DNA of 64,000 nt from Hydractinia symbiolongicarpus (Eukaryota; Cnidaria; Hydrozoa; Anthoathecata; Hydractiniidae). How positions within the stretch are numbered: the first letter of the stretch is position 1; every line of letters starts with the position of its first letter. The notes beneath the pieces were generated by a model that saw only the letters and a list, made by a program, of their open reading frames with translations, was not told where the DNA came from and searched no databases. The translations under genes and the position numbers were made by a program. Shown piece by piece: positions 55,360-64,000 of the stretch. The stretch spans positions 18,599,650 to 18,663,649 of the forward strand of contig NC_079887.1 in NCBI RefSeq assembly GCF_029227915.1, written 5' to 3'.

Positions 55360-56583
55360 TCAGTATTCCACAGAATGGAACTTACCGTACAAGATGTTCA
55401 ACTGGGCATCCTGTAAGAGGTAGACGTAAGCCATGAAATCCCCGGTTCCGTCTGCCTTCTTTGTGATATGTAGGGTAAACCCATCGGACAGACGTTGTAG
55501 AGGCCTTCCACTACCATGTAGGGTATGATCAGGAGACGCCCGAAAGTCTACAAACAGGGCATACCGTTTGTTAAAGAATTGCCCAATCGGACGTTCGAGT
55601 CGTGGCTACCATCGTGGGGAGCATTGCATGAGAGTACAACTCATTAGGCTCTCCATCGACAGTGACTCTGATCTTCTCAATTTTTGGATTGTAAAAGACC
55701 TCGTTAACGCCAGCGTAAGCCTTCACTTTCCCAGGATCTATGAAGAGTAGCATGATACCCTTAAATGACTTCGAGGGGTGTCAATCTGTAAATTGTATGA
55801 GGTATCTTCTTTTTTCATAGGGATAACCTTGCAGAGCCAATCTTGCATACTGGAACACATAGCGCCCGCGAGACATTCGTGAGTGAGCTTGTCAAATTCA
55901 AGCCTAATGTTGTTAATCTTATAGGTGGCATCGGCTGCCTTGGCTGCCGTGGACCCCGAGGCTGCTGTCCCGGCATCCTTGATGTCGTCACCAAAAGCCG
56001 CGAAATTGATAACGAATTGTAGCCTGTCGTATAATCCCGCTGCATAAAAGGGTAGGTCCCTCGTCAGGTCAAACATTTTTCCCAAGGGTATACAGAACGT
56101 ATTACCATACACGGCAACAATCGCCTTTTCTTCATTGGTACCTACATGATCACTAGCTTTGACCTGCAGGGCCCCAATGGTCCCGTCATTGGGGTTAATG
56201 CCCTATAAAACAAGGTTGTTGTCCCTATCAAATGTTGACAGCCAGAGGTCCCTATATACTGCCAGGGTATTGTAGTCGCCTATATTCTGTACCTCGTTAC
56301 CATTCAAAGTGATGCGTAGGTTTCGTATCAGGCCTTTGCCAATGTTACTGACAATACTACGTTTTGTATCGGTCACCGTCAGCGTCAGGTCAAATAAGAG
56401 TTTGATGGACCCTGGAAAGATGACATCATTCCCGGACATATTAGGTGTATCCACATGCAGGTCCTCGTTGTGTTCGATGGTTGAAGGTATGTGGCTTATC
56501 TGAACCCTTTGTTTTCGGCCCTTGATATCAAAGAGTTGCTTCATCTCTGTATATGGGTCTAGCGTCGTTCCAAATGCACTCAT
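55360..56583 (-). pseudogene. Double jelly-roll major capsid protein (broken)
   Basis: About 408 codons over three frames. The first 126 begin MSAFGTTLDPYTEMKQLFDI and include GLIRNLRITLNGNEVQNIGD. A TAG at 56203-56205 interrupts it. The next part includes FDLTRDLPFYAAGLYDRLQF and TYKINNIRLEFDKLTHECLA. A frame change near 55765 follows, then KVKAYAGVNEVFYNPKIEKI. Another near 55590 leads to ALFVDFRASPDHTLHG and the C-terminus NILYGKFHSVEY. This matches the major capsid protein of Polintons and related virus-like elements. Capsid genes mark these elements as virus-derived. Confidence 0.8.
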
Positions 56584-56615
56584 ATTTATTATATAGGGAA
56601 ATTTTAAATAAAAGA

Positions 56616-56930
56616 ATGCCGAATAATTCAGTATTTGTACCTGACATTGATATTGATGATGACGAAGAGGATGGGAGCCATCCGGATAAACCCGATGATA
56701 CTACGTCAAAACTTCCTGGAACGCCAAAACTCCCAGGAACGTCCGGGCCTTCAACAGAACAACACCAGGGGGATACGCTGATGGGGCAGAGGCAAAAACT
56801 ACTAAAATCAAAGATCGATGGACTTTACGATCGAATGTCGGAGAAATTGGGGTTACAGATTAATGCGAGGTATTACGATGCCTTCAGAGAAGACAAGGGG
56901 AATCATCTAATTGTTAAGGAGATAGTGTAA
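56616..56930 (+). CDS. Polinton acidic/Pro-rich protein
   Basis: 104 codons, divergent from the capsid gene with 32 bases between the start codons. It has an acidic stretch (PDIDIDDDEEDG), a Pro/Gly/Ser linker and a helical C-terminus (KSKIDGLYDRMSEKLGLQIN). A TAA at 56928-56930 may be premature, since a plausible frame continues after it. Unknown role. Confidence 0.5.
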   Translation: MPNNSVFVPDIDIDDDEEDGSHPDKPDDTTSKLPGTPKLPGTSGPSTEQHQGDTLMGQRQKLLKSKIDGLYDRMSEKLGLQINARYYDAFREDKGNHLIVKEIV

Positions 56931-56989
56931 AGTAAGAAAACCTTCAAGGAAATAGTGGTTACAAATCAAGATGGTAACCTAAAAACCGT

Positions 56990-57452
56990 TGGTCAGATAC
57001 AAACCTGTGTACAGATACAAACCTTGTGTGTAGGTGGTATGGTATGTATAGGTGTGGCATGCTGCACAATAGGCTTGTTATTCAGGTCAAGCCGCATACC
57101 GATCATTACATTGGATGGTGCGATCAAAATATAATTATTAGTGTACCCGACAATTTTGCCTATGCGCAAGTTCATATCGGATGGCAGCATATACACACCA
57201 TGCATGACGTCGAAGTTCACTGGGGTCCGGGCATACTGCAGAACATTTTGGAATTCAGTGATGTCATGGCTTACATTTTCTTGCGTTTGGACCATAGCCT
57301 CAAATTTTTGTACTAAAATTTGCTTTGCTGTATAGTTGTCTGCACCGGTCCCTAGAAGGGATGCTTTGGCCCCAGAAATAGGACCACAAAAACCCGGATA
57401 CTCTCACTCAGCCTGGTCAGACCCTCTGACGTCAGACCTTGGCTTGTGGGCA
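56990..57452 (-). pseudogene. Polinton hypothetical virion-cluster protein (frameshifted)
   Basis: Starts MPTSQGLTSEGLTRLSESIR, shifts frame near 57385, and continues with FEAMVQTQENVSHDITEFQN and VMIGMRLDLNNKPIV. Its start overlaps the end of the next upstream gene by about 21 bases. No family recognised. Confidence 0.5.
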
Positions 57453-58006
57453 TAGTAACGTGGCCCAATCACCGTCAACCTGCGGGCACCATCTGCCATC
57501 TGTCAATGACGACATGACAGCCTTGAATTTGTAGAGGCTATTAGGATCTGCACCGTACTCGCGGAATACCTGGGAGTATCCGGGGCTCGAGTATGGGTTT
57601 TTGTACTGTGAGAAGCCATCGTCATATGGCACGGGTTCCTTCATCCTTGCTAGAATACGACGCATGTGGTAATAGACATGGAATTTAAAGATCGAGTTGA
57701 TAAGGTGTACCGAACCCGTCATGTGCTTGGCACATATCCCTATTGCCGTTGTCGCGCAATGGGTAGAGAAATTAACCTGGATATTGCAATAGTGCAACGC
57801 CTGCCCTATCCAACCCAGTTGAACGGGGTCATCGAGGTGGGTTGTTGGAACTTTGATGGCATACTTGGCAAACTCGGGGAATATCACGGAAATATGGGAG
57901 TCTGCACTCACGTACAGGTCCTGATGTTCCAAGTTGCTTTCACCAAGTGGCCACTCCCCCTTTTACTTTTGTACTTTGCCTTGTGGTTGTACGAGTATAT
58001 ATTCAT
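57432..58006 (-). pseudogene. Polinton virion-cluster protein, full-length relative of 18262-18648
   Basis: The ATG at 58006 starts MNIYSYNHKAKY, and a frame change near 57935 leads to the long frame. Conserved blocks are VNFSTHCATTAIGICAKHM and FKFHVYYHMRRILARM. A Gly/Tyr/Ser-rich C-terminus (SQYKNPYSSPGYSQVF) is missing from element 1. Divergent from the penton gene. Confidence 0.5.
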
Positions 58007-58024
58007 CTTTGTTTTAAAACAAAG
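58007..58024. promoter_or_regulatory. 18-bp perfect palindrome between divergent start codons
   Basis: CTTTGTTTTAAAACAAAG fills the whole gap between ATG at 58006 (-) and ATG at 58025 (+). Counterpart of 18650-18663. Confidence 0.55.
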
Positions 58025-58150
58025 ATGAAACAACTGTACATCACGGATATCGATAAACCTACCATAATCGAAGACTACCTGGAAGAGGACACTCGTATTG
58101 CCCTGAAATCGATATCTATTAGGCCTGGTTGGTTGAATTTGTACTCAGTC
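58025..58150 (+). pseudogene. Probable penton protein, N-terminal 40 codons
   Basis: MKQLYITDIDKPTIIEDYLE and RIALKSISIRPGWLNLY match the start of the gene at 18665. It then joins the opposing gene at about 58148 by deletion. Confidence 0.6.
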
Positions 58151-58371
58151 ACCCCATTCGGGAACCAGGTTTTAGGCCTCTTTACCCTAAGGGCTACCAT
58201 AACGTCATGTGTATGATACCCCACCACATATCGTTTGTCGTTGCCCCCATTGGCAGGCATGGGATCTGATACCGTCAGGTAGTCTACATTGATATTGTTA
58301 ATGTCTGCAAACGTAGAGACAAAATTATAGAATAATTTAGATTTAACAAGTTCATTTTCAAATTGTACCAT
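58150..58371 (-). pseudogene. Polinton conserved protein, N-terminal piece
   Basis: MVQFENELVKSKLFYNFVST, then VDYLTVSDPMPANGGNDKRY. It belongs to the family of 19180-19721. Cut by the deletion that also removed the penton C-terminus. Confidence 0.55.
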
Positions 58372-58564
58372 CTTCTTTATTGTATATTTCAAACGACTCC
58401 AGAGAATTACATGTCATTGTGCACGCACAGCCGCCTCCATTATATATGATATATGCATGGTAGCAGTACCAGCATAACATTTTACCGCTTACAATGAACC
58501 TACGCCCGCAGGTACATTTATCATATGCATCGAGTACACTTTCACAGTCGTTACATTGTTCCAT
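58358..58564 (-). CDS. Small Cys-rich zinc-ribbon-like Polinton protein
   Basis: 68 codons from MEQCNDCESVLDAYDKCTCG, with two CxxC/CxC clusters and CWYCYH, then GGCACTMTC. Overlaps the start of the next gene by 14 bases. Relative of 62344-62505. Confidence 0.6.
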   Translation of the reverse strand: MEQCNDCESVLDAYDKCTCGRRFIVSGKMLCWYCYHAYIIYNGGGCACTMTCNSLESFEIYNKEDGTI

Positions 58565-58975
58565 TCTATTTACCACAGTTACAGGGGCGATAATCCTCCA
58601 CCATTACCATATTTTTTCCGACGTTTTGCCAAGGCATCAGCATGTCTAGCATCAATGCACCCGATGCAACATTTTGTCAGCTGTATATAGATAAATATTG
58701 TCTACATTGTTGGCATTTTAAGCATTCTATTCTTCTTTTACATCTCTGGGGTAGAGAGAGACCCTCGAACAAACGGGCAGGATGTTGAGTATAGTAATTT
58801 CCCCTACTCAACATGTTGGTCACGTGTTACTGCGCATGCGTTGATTATTAGCGGAATTTTGTGCAATGAGGCGTGACGAAAAGTTGTGACGTCACAAGCA
58901 AAATTCTGTATAATAATTTATATGAGAGTTTGACCGTGTTTTTAAAAAATCCTGGTTATATTCCATCTCTACACT
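58565..58975. repeat. Polinton element 2 terminal region
   Basis: Noncoding DNA with the TGCGCATGCG box at 58831 and the terminus at 58975. No G-rich block like that of the other two elements. Remnants of a Cys-rich frame may lie near 58620-58740. Confidence 0.55.
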
Positions 58976-58982
58976 AGCTCAT

Positions 58983-59550
58983 CTTAATACTTTCCAGCCG
59001 TACCTTATTTTAGCTAGCCGTACCTACCTTAATTTAGTTCTTCTTGAACAGTTTTAGCACATAAAGCTGTTTCATCTATGAGAGACCCAGCCGTACCTTA
59101 ATGTTGTTCAGTCGTACCTGATTTTGGCTAGCCGTAGCTAACTAATTTTCCTTTTTATTAAACATTTATTTATTTATTTATTTTTTATTTAGCATTTGGA
59201 GTTGTTTCTTATATGATAAGACCGAGCCGTATCTTAATATTGTCCGGCCGTATGTTATTTTAGTTAGCCGTACCTACCTTGTCCGGTCGTACCTTATTTT
59301 AGTAAGCCGCAGCTGACATAACTTTGTTTTTATTGAACATTATTTTAGCATTTGAAGATGTTTCTGATACGATAGGACCCATGTGCACTTTAATATTGCC
59401 AGGCGTACCTTATTCTCAGTTTTTATTGAACGTTTTTAGCACATAAAGTTGTTTCCTCTATGATAGGACCCAGCCATACCTTATTATTGTTCGGAAGGAC
59501 CTTATTTGAGTTAGCCGCAGCTAACATAATTTCGTTTATATTAATTTTCG
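58983..59550 (-). repeat. Satellite array, about five units
   Basis: Same unit and orientation as 54046-54604. It starts within a few bases of the Polinton end. Confidence 0.75.
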
Positions 59551-59595
59551 TCCTTATTAATGTACCTGTAAAGTTTTATATATATATATATTCAT

Positions 59596-59663
59596 GCCCT
59601 GTTGGTCTAATGGCTATGACACTCTTGCAAATGAGTGATCCAGGTTCGAATACTGGACAGGGC
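59596..59663 (+). repeat. tRNA-like sequence, probably SINE head
   Basis: A 68-base sequence with a 7-bp acceptor pairing (GCCCTGT/ACAGGGC), a D-arm, a B-box-like GGTTCGAATAC and an anticodon stem CACTC/GAGTG whose loop has eight bases. The odd loop and one T-stem mismatch argue against a working tRNA. An A-rich body follows. Confidence 0.5.
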
Positions 59664-60454
59664 TAGAAAAAAGATAGTTATCTTGGTTGCTATGTGGCTA
59701 AGAAAGGAGATATAATCGCACTGCTCCATCTCTAGCACACAGTTATCACTCTTATTCATAGAATAATAAAAAAAAATGCCATGTATATCAAACAAAAATG
59801 TTTATATGTATTTAACCAGGTTTCTTAATTATATTTGTTCTTAGCATTATCTGAACAATTATTATTATTTTAAGCTAAGAAACACGACTCGTTATAATAA
59901 AGAAGTTTTTGAATTAGTGTCACTTTCATGTGTCTCTCTATTTTCAAGGGTAGCAAGGGTAGTAAGATGTTTTATTTATTTTAAAGATAGTTAATGACAT
60001 GGATGGCAGATTTAAAGTTGTTTTTATTCTTAAAAAGTATTTATTTACATTGTGATTTCAAAATTTGTTTCTGTACAAAGCATATAAGAAAATTGTTTGT
60101 AACATGCTCAGGTATTTTGCTGCAAATACACTGGCGACTGTGGGTATAACATGTAGGTCAGGAACCGTATGGATGGGGGACGCTGATTCCCAATACCAGG
60201 TTTACGGTTTATTAACATTTAAACATTTTCTGATTCGTCAGGTTATTGAACATGTAAATGTAAATGTAATGTCATTGGTCCTTGAAACATTGTGCCCGGA
60301 GAAACTGGGGATTGGCTAGTACGGGGCTAATTTTTTGAAAAATAAACATTTTTGGTTTGATTGGACAAAATGGATCACGTGCATTCCGCGGTTAAAATGT
60401 ACCTTTTGGCGGCACTTTTTTTCAAACCCTCTGGAAGTTTACTGGAGCGTGTTT
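59664..60454. other. Spacer between oppositely oriented satellite arrays
   Basis: AT-rich, with no gene I can support. Confidence 0.45.
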
Positions 60455-61811
60455 TGTTTGTTTACGGCTGGGTCTATATAGGAAACAACTCCAATTGCTA
60501 AAAATATTTAATAAAAACGAAATTAAGTTAGGTACGGCCAGCTAAAATAAGGTACGACTGGACAATATTAAGGTACGGCTGGGTTCTATCATAAAAGAAA
60601 CGACTTTATGTGCTTGAAAATGTTTAATAAAAACTAAATTAAGTTAGGTACGGATAACTAAAATAAGGTACGGATGGACAATATTAAAGTACGACTTTGT
60701 CCTATCATATAGGAAACATCTTTATGTGCTTGAAAACGTTCAATAAAAGGGAGATTATGTTAGGCACGACTAGCCAAAATAAGGTACTTCTGGACAATAA
60801 TAAGGTACGGCTGGGCCCTATCATAAAAGAAACGACTTCATGTGCTTGAAAATGTTCAATAGAACGAAATTAAGTACACTGCAGCTGCCCAAAAGAAGGT
60901 ACGGCTGGACAATATTAAGATGCGGCTAGGTCCTGTCATATAAAAAACTTCTTTAAATGCTGAAAGAGTGTTCAGTATAAACGAAATTATATTAAGTGCG
61001 GCTAACTAAAATAAGGTACGGCCGGACAATATTAAGGTGCGGCTGGGTCTCATCATATAAGAAACAACTTCCAATGTTAAAAATGTTTAGTAAAAACGAA
61101 ATTAAATTAGGTACGGTTATCTAAAATAAGGTACGGCTGGACAATATTAAGGTGCGCCTGGGTCCCATCATAGAAGAAACAACTTTTTGTACTAAAAACG
61201 TTCAATAAAAATTAAATTAAGTTAGGTACCGATAAATAAAGTAAGGCACGGCTGGACAATATTAAGGTACGCCTGGGTCCTATCATAGAGGAAACAACTT
61301 TATGTGCTTGAAAATGTTCAATAGAACCAAGTTAAGTTAAGTATGGCTAGTTAAAATAAGATACAGCTGGACAATATTAACATGCGGCTGGGTCTTATCG
61401 TGTAAAAAACTTCTTTAAATGCTGGAACAATGTTCAAGATAAACGAAATTATCTTAGCTGCGGCTTGCTAAAATAAGGTACGGCTGGACAATATTAAGGC
61501 ACGCCTGGGTCCCATCATAGAAGAAACAACTTTATGTGCTAAAAACATTCGATAAAAACTAAATTCAATTAGGTACGAATAACTAAAATTACGTCCGGCT
61601 GGACAACATTAAGGTACGACTTGGTCCTCTCATATATAAAACAACTTTATGTGCTTGAAAACGTTCAATAAAATGGAGATTATGTTCGGTACGCCTAGCC
61701 AAACTAAGAAGCGTCTGGACAATACTAAGGTACGGCTGGGTCCTATCGTAAAAGAAACGACTGCATGTGCTTGAAAATGTTCAATAGAACGAAATTAAGT
61801 TAAGTACGGCT
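60455..61811 (+). repeat. Satellite array, about eleven units of about 116 bp
   Basis: GGACAATATTAAGG recurs every 114-118 bases from about 60560 to 61717. Each unit contains GGTACGGCTGG and GTGCTTGAAAATGTTCAATA. Orientation is opposite to the arrays at 53068-59550. Confidence 0.85.
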
Positions 61812-62057
61812 AGCAGTAGTAAGGAGTGAATTTAAGTACACCGACCTCCTCCTACACCTTTACCCCCCAAAACCCCGCTTCCACCACTGCCATCACCACC
61901 CCATCCAAAAACAAGTAAAAAACAAAATCATATGCTGATATCAACAAAAATAATATTAAATACCAACACATAATAATATTAAATCATATAACATCAACGC
62001 ATGCGCAATAGCATATGTAGTATATATGCTATTATACAGAATATGAGTAAAAATTAT

Positions 62058-62333
62058 CATGTCCTCTCTGAATTATTCCAAAATAAATATGGATATTTAT
62101 CAGGAGCTCAATATCAGAGACACTGAGCGCTACCCCTGATATCTCTGTTCTATTCCAGATCACTGCAAAACAAAAGACATGTGCATCAAGGCTACTACGA
62201 AGGATCCATGGTTGCTCAAGTATGTCCCCAACCATTTCAAGACCTTAGAAGTGTGTATCAGAGCCGTTGAACGCAATCCCTTGATGTTCGAGTATGTTCC
62301 AAATCGTTTCAGAGCCATGGTTACCCGAAGCCT
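62058..62333 (+). pseudogene. DUF4116-like repeat protein (broken)
   Basis: Starts MSSLNYSKINMDIYQELN and hits TGA near 62136. The next frame carries two to three repeats (DPWLLKYVPNHFKTLEVC, NPLMFEYVPNRF). Shorter than the element 1 version and lacking its C-terminal tail. Confidence 0.55.
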
Positions 62334-62343
62334 TTAAAAATAA

Positions 62344-62505
62344 ATGACTGAGTATTGTGATGAATGTGGAATTGATCTCGATAAATATGATAGATGCAAG
62401 TGTGGACGGAGGTTAATTATATGCGGGAAAATGCTGTGTTGGCAGAATTACATGATGTTTATCACGTACAATGGTGGGTGCTGTCCTTGTAAAAACCCTA
62501 GTTAG
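62344..62505 (+). CDS. Small zinc-ribbon-like Polinton protein
   Basis: 53 codons, starting in an AATAAATGAC junction 8 bases after the previous stop. MTEYCDECGIDLDKYDRCKC, then CGKMLCW, and a final CCPCK. Likely metal-binding. Conserved in all three elements next to the terminus. Confidence 0.6.
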   Translation: MTEYCDECGIDLDKYDRCKCGRRLIICGKMLCWQNYMMFITYNGGCCPCKNPS

Positions 62506-62529
62506 AGTCTAAATTTCATAAATAAACGG

Positions 62530-62811
62530 GATGTTAAATTTTATGGAAATGATATTGAAACAACGGCTTTTTATATAAACCTAGCTGCATTTAACATCTT
62601 TGATATAAAGATCGAAAACATTGTACTTAGCGATCCAATACAAGCCAATAAAGTCAAGGATGCTAGATTTGTGATTGGTCATAAAAATGATAATAGAATT
62701 ACCGCCCTACTAATCAGAACACCAGGGGGGGGGCTATATAGCAAGGGAGCATCCCGCTATGATGATAGTTCCTCACTTACAATGTCATTTAACTTACGGA
62801 AGCATCCATAA
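62530..62811 (+). pseudogene. Polinton conserved protein, N-terminal part (frameshifted start)
   Basis: One T fewer than the 52192 copy puts the first ATG out of frame. The frame then reads FYGNDIETTAFYINLAAFNI and ends YDDSSSLTMSFNLRKHP followed by TAA. The second half known from element 1 is missing, so the gene was cut where the opposing gene now ends. Confidence 0.55.
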
Positions 62812-63468
62812 TGGCTTCAGAAATACCAAGGTAGCGCTTACATACTGAGCATACTGCAAGTTTTTTAACAGTTCTGCTCTGGCCTCCTGTCTTCCCTGTG
62901 CCAACAATTCCGCGCGCTCGTTATCGTTGATCATTGTCACAGCCTTCTTAGTCCTCTGACGTATCTGCTCCTTTAGCACCATATATTTTTGCTTCCCCTG
63001 CATAATAAGGCTAAACTCATAATCGGATATCACACCATTTTCGATAGCCCTGCTAATGAGATCAACTATACTACTAAGCTTAGTCTCTGCCAATAATCTT
63101 ATTGATTCATGCTTCTTGGATTTTGCATCCAGCTTTTTCGCAGCGTTCCTTAAACCTGCCTGACCAAGTCCTACGGCTATTGCGATGCCTCCCACGGCCA
63201 CGCTCAGGGGAGCTCCCAATCCTGATAATAATGCTCCAATACCGACACTTGAGGTTATCACGGAGATACTCAACAATCCGTGATCGCAAAATCTAATCCA
63301 TGTTCCATGCATTTTAAACTTTTTAGTGAGGTTATACCGATCTTTAATCTCACCCCGGAAGAAAGCCTCGATCTCTTCAATCTTTTTTAACCTGTATGTC
63401 TGCCCCTCATTTTCTTTATCAGGTGCACTCGGTGGTAAGCTCGGATATAATTTCATGATATCAGTCAT
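62794..63468 (-). CDS. Polinton membrane-interacting protein, intact
   Basis: An intact 224-codon frame beginning in AATAAATGACTG. The N-terminal third is charged (KKIEEIEAFFRGEIKDRYNL). The middle has a long Gly/Ala-rich hydrophobic region (SVGIGALLSGLGAPLSVAVG, then GIAIAVGLGQAGL), followed by a helical Lys-rich part. I recall this protein type as widespread in Polinton-derived sequences of cnidarians and fish, without known function. Its hydrophobic core suggests membrane insertion or lysis-like activity (inference). Absent from elements 1 and 2, where deletions span this position. Confidence 0.6.
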   Translation of the reverse strand: MTDIMKLYPSLPPSAPDKENEGQTYRLKKIEEIEAFFRGEIKDRYNLTKKFKMHGTWIRFCDHGLLSISVITSSVGIGALLSGLGAPLSVAVGGIAIAVGLGQAGLRNAAKKLDAKSKKHESIRLLAETKLSSIVDLISRAIENGVISDYEFSLIMQGKQKYMVLKEQIRQRTKKAVTMINDNERAELLAQGRQEARAELLKNLQYAQYVSATLVFLKPLWMLP

Positions 63469-64000
63469 TTATTCTATAAGCAAATGCAATTTTATTGACG
63501 CGAGAGGGTTCTTTTCATCTTGATATTCATTTATGAGCATGAAATCTAACCTATCTGTTGAACCCTTAATGGGGAGGTAAACAGGGTTATTAAAATTCCA
63601 GGTAAGCATATCCCCCCAAGCAGTAAGCTCTTTGATAGGGAGTATTGCTATTATATTGGATTTCTTACCATTTAAAAGACAGTAATCTTTATCTATCTGG
63701 GGGCATACGATTCTCAGCCTCTGATGAATGTCAGTATTGTACTTGCTGTCGTAGTCACCTGCTGAAAATAGTACTTTGTTATTAAAAGCATACCCCATAA
63801 GGTCCTGCAGCGGTTGATCAATTATCACAACATACCCTTTATTAACTCTAATCCTACTCACGCCGGTCCTGAGTACAAATAGCTCTATCCTATCCCCTGC
63901 TTGGTTTTTGACAATAGCCGAGAGATCCTCGATTCTATACAAGCCCAGCTTCCAATGGCCCTACATTAAACGTCCCGTCACTCATCTCGGCACTTGCTTT
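63469..64000 (-). CDS. Probable penton (minor capsid) protein, 5' end outside window
   Basis: The frame is open to the window edge, with GLYRIEDLSAIVKNQAGDRI, RLRIVCPQIDKDYCLLNGKK and TWNFNNPVYLPIKG, and ends ASIKLHLLIE. It aligns with 18665-19219 and keeps the C-terminal part lost there. The stop abuts the start of the membrane gene. Capsid role inferred from its pattern and from company with capsid genes in element 2. Confidence 0.55.

Larger units (their letters stand above)
54605..58975 (-). mobile_element. Polinton element 2 (truncated at integrase side)
   Basis: Carries integrase, capsid and accessory genes and ends at 58975 (CCATCTCTACACT). Its end sequence differs from elements 1 and 3, so it is a separate family. 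The left terminus is missing. Satellite lies on both sides. Confidence 0.78.
61203..62686 (+). repeat. Inverted duplicate of 52192-53785
   Basis: Satellite plus Polinton terminus share the same junction in both copies, so the two were copied as one block. This copy lacks one satellite unit, has AGC instead of AGT at the very end of the Polinton, and a single-T deletion at 62532. Confidence 0.8.
61812..64000 (+). mobile_element. Polinton element 3, left end and first genes
   Basis: Starts at the terminus AGCAGTAGTAAGGAGTG inside satellite DNA and continues past the window. Subterminal genes are on +. Two longer genes on - follow. Confidence 0.8.

Noticed and set aside
59596-59663. Functional tRNA gene
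   Set aside because: Eight-base anticodon loop and T-stem mismatch. More likely a SINE head.

Overview
This is a eukaryotic, AT-rich, intron-containing animal window. The gene sequences and the transposon mix (Polinton, BEL/Pao, Penelope, Copia, Helitron, THAP/YqaJ-type DNA transposon) look most like a cnidarian, perhaps a hydrozoan. The species is inferred from general resemblance and no database was searched.

Two host genes are supported. The 3' part of a selenocysteine-specific elongation factor gene (EEFSEC) lies on + at 1-8848, in three visible exons. A complete mitochondrial malate dehydrogenase gene (MDH2) lies on - from 52042 to 24461. It has ten exons with consistent splice phases and about 341 codons, spread over 27.6 kb because its introns are full of transposons. 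Intron 2 carries Copia, Helitron, SINE and DDE-transposase remnants. Intron 1 carries a Harbinger-like MITE and a 3.1-kb Tc1/mariner-like fold-back element.

The accessory content is dominated by decayed Polinton (Maverick, adintovirus-like) elements. Element 1 (9097-20662) sits inside a BEL/Pao retroelement with a 5-bp target-site duplication. Its polymerase half is flipped, and an 846-bp inverted duplication marks the inversion. It carries protein-primed PolB, small membrane and Cys-rich proteins, a zinc-repeat/HNH nuclease, a packaging-type ATPase, a BRO-like gene, a probable penton, and repeat proteins next to the terminal inverted repeat. Element 2 (54605-58975) carries a truncated integrase, a broken major capsid gene, a penton fragment and other virion-cluster genes. 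Element 3 (61812 to beyond 64000) carries subterminal genes, a hydrophobic protein and a penton. A second, inverted copy of its terminal 0.9 kb lies at 52192-53067, directly against MDH2 exon 1.

From about 52 to 62 kb the layout is mosaic. A satellite of about 116 bp per unit occurs in one orientation at 53068-59550 and in the other at 60455-61811. It is interrupted by Polinton pieces and by a second copy of MDH2 exon 1 that contains a stop codon. The Polinton copies share small architectural features: AATAAATG gene junctions, a palindrome between two divergent start codons, a TGCGCATGCG box and a G-rich block near the ends. Nearly all Polinton genes carry stops or frameshifts, so I read them as fossils of once virus-like elements.
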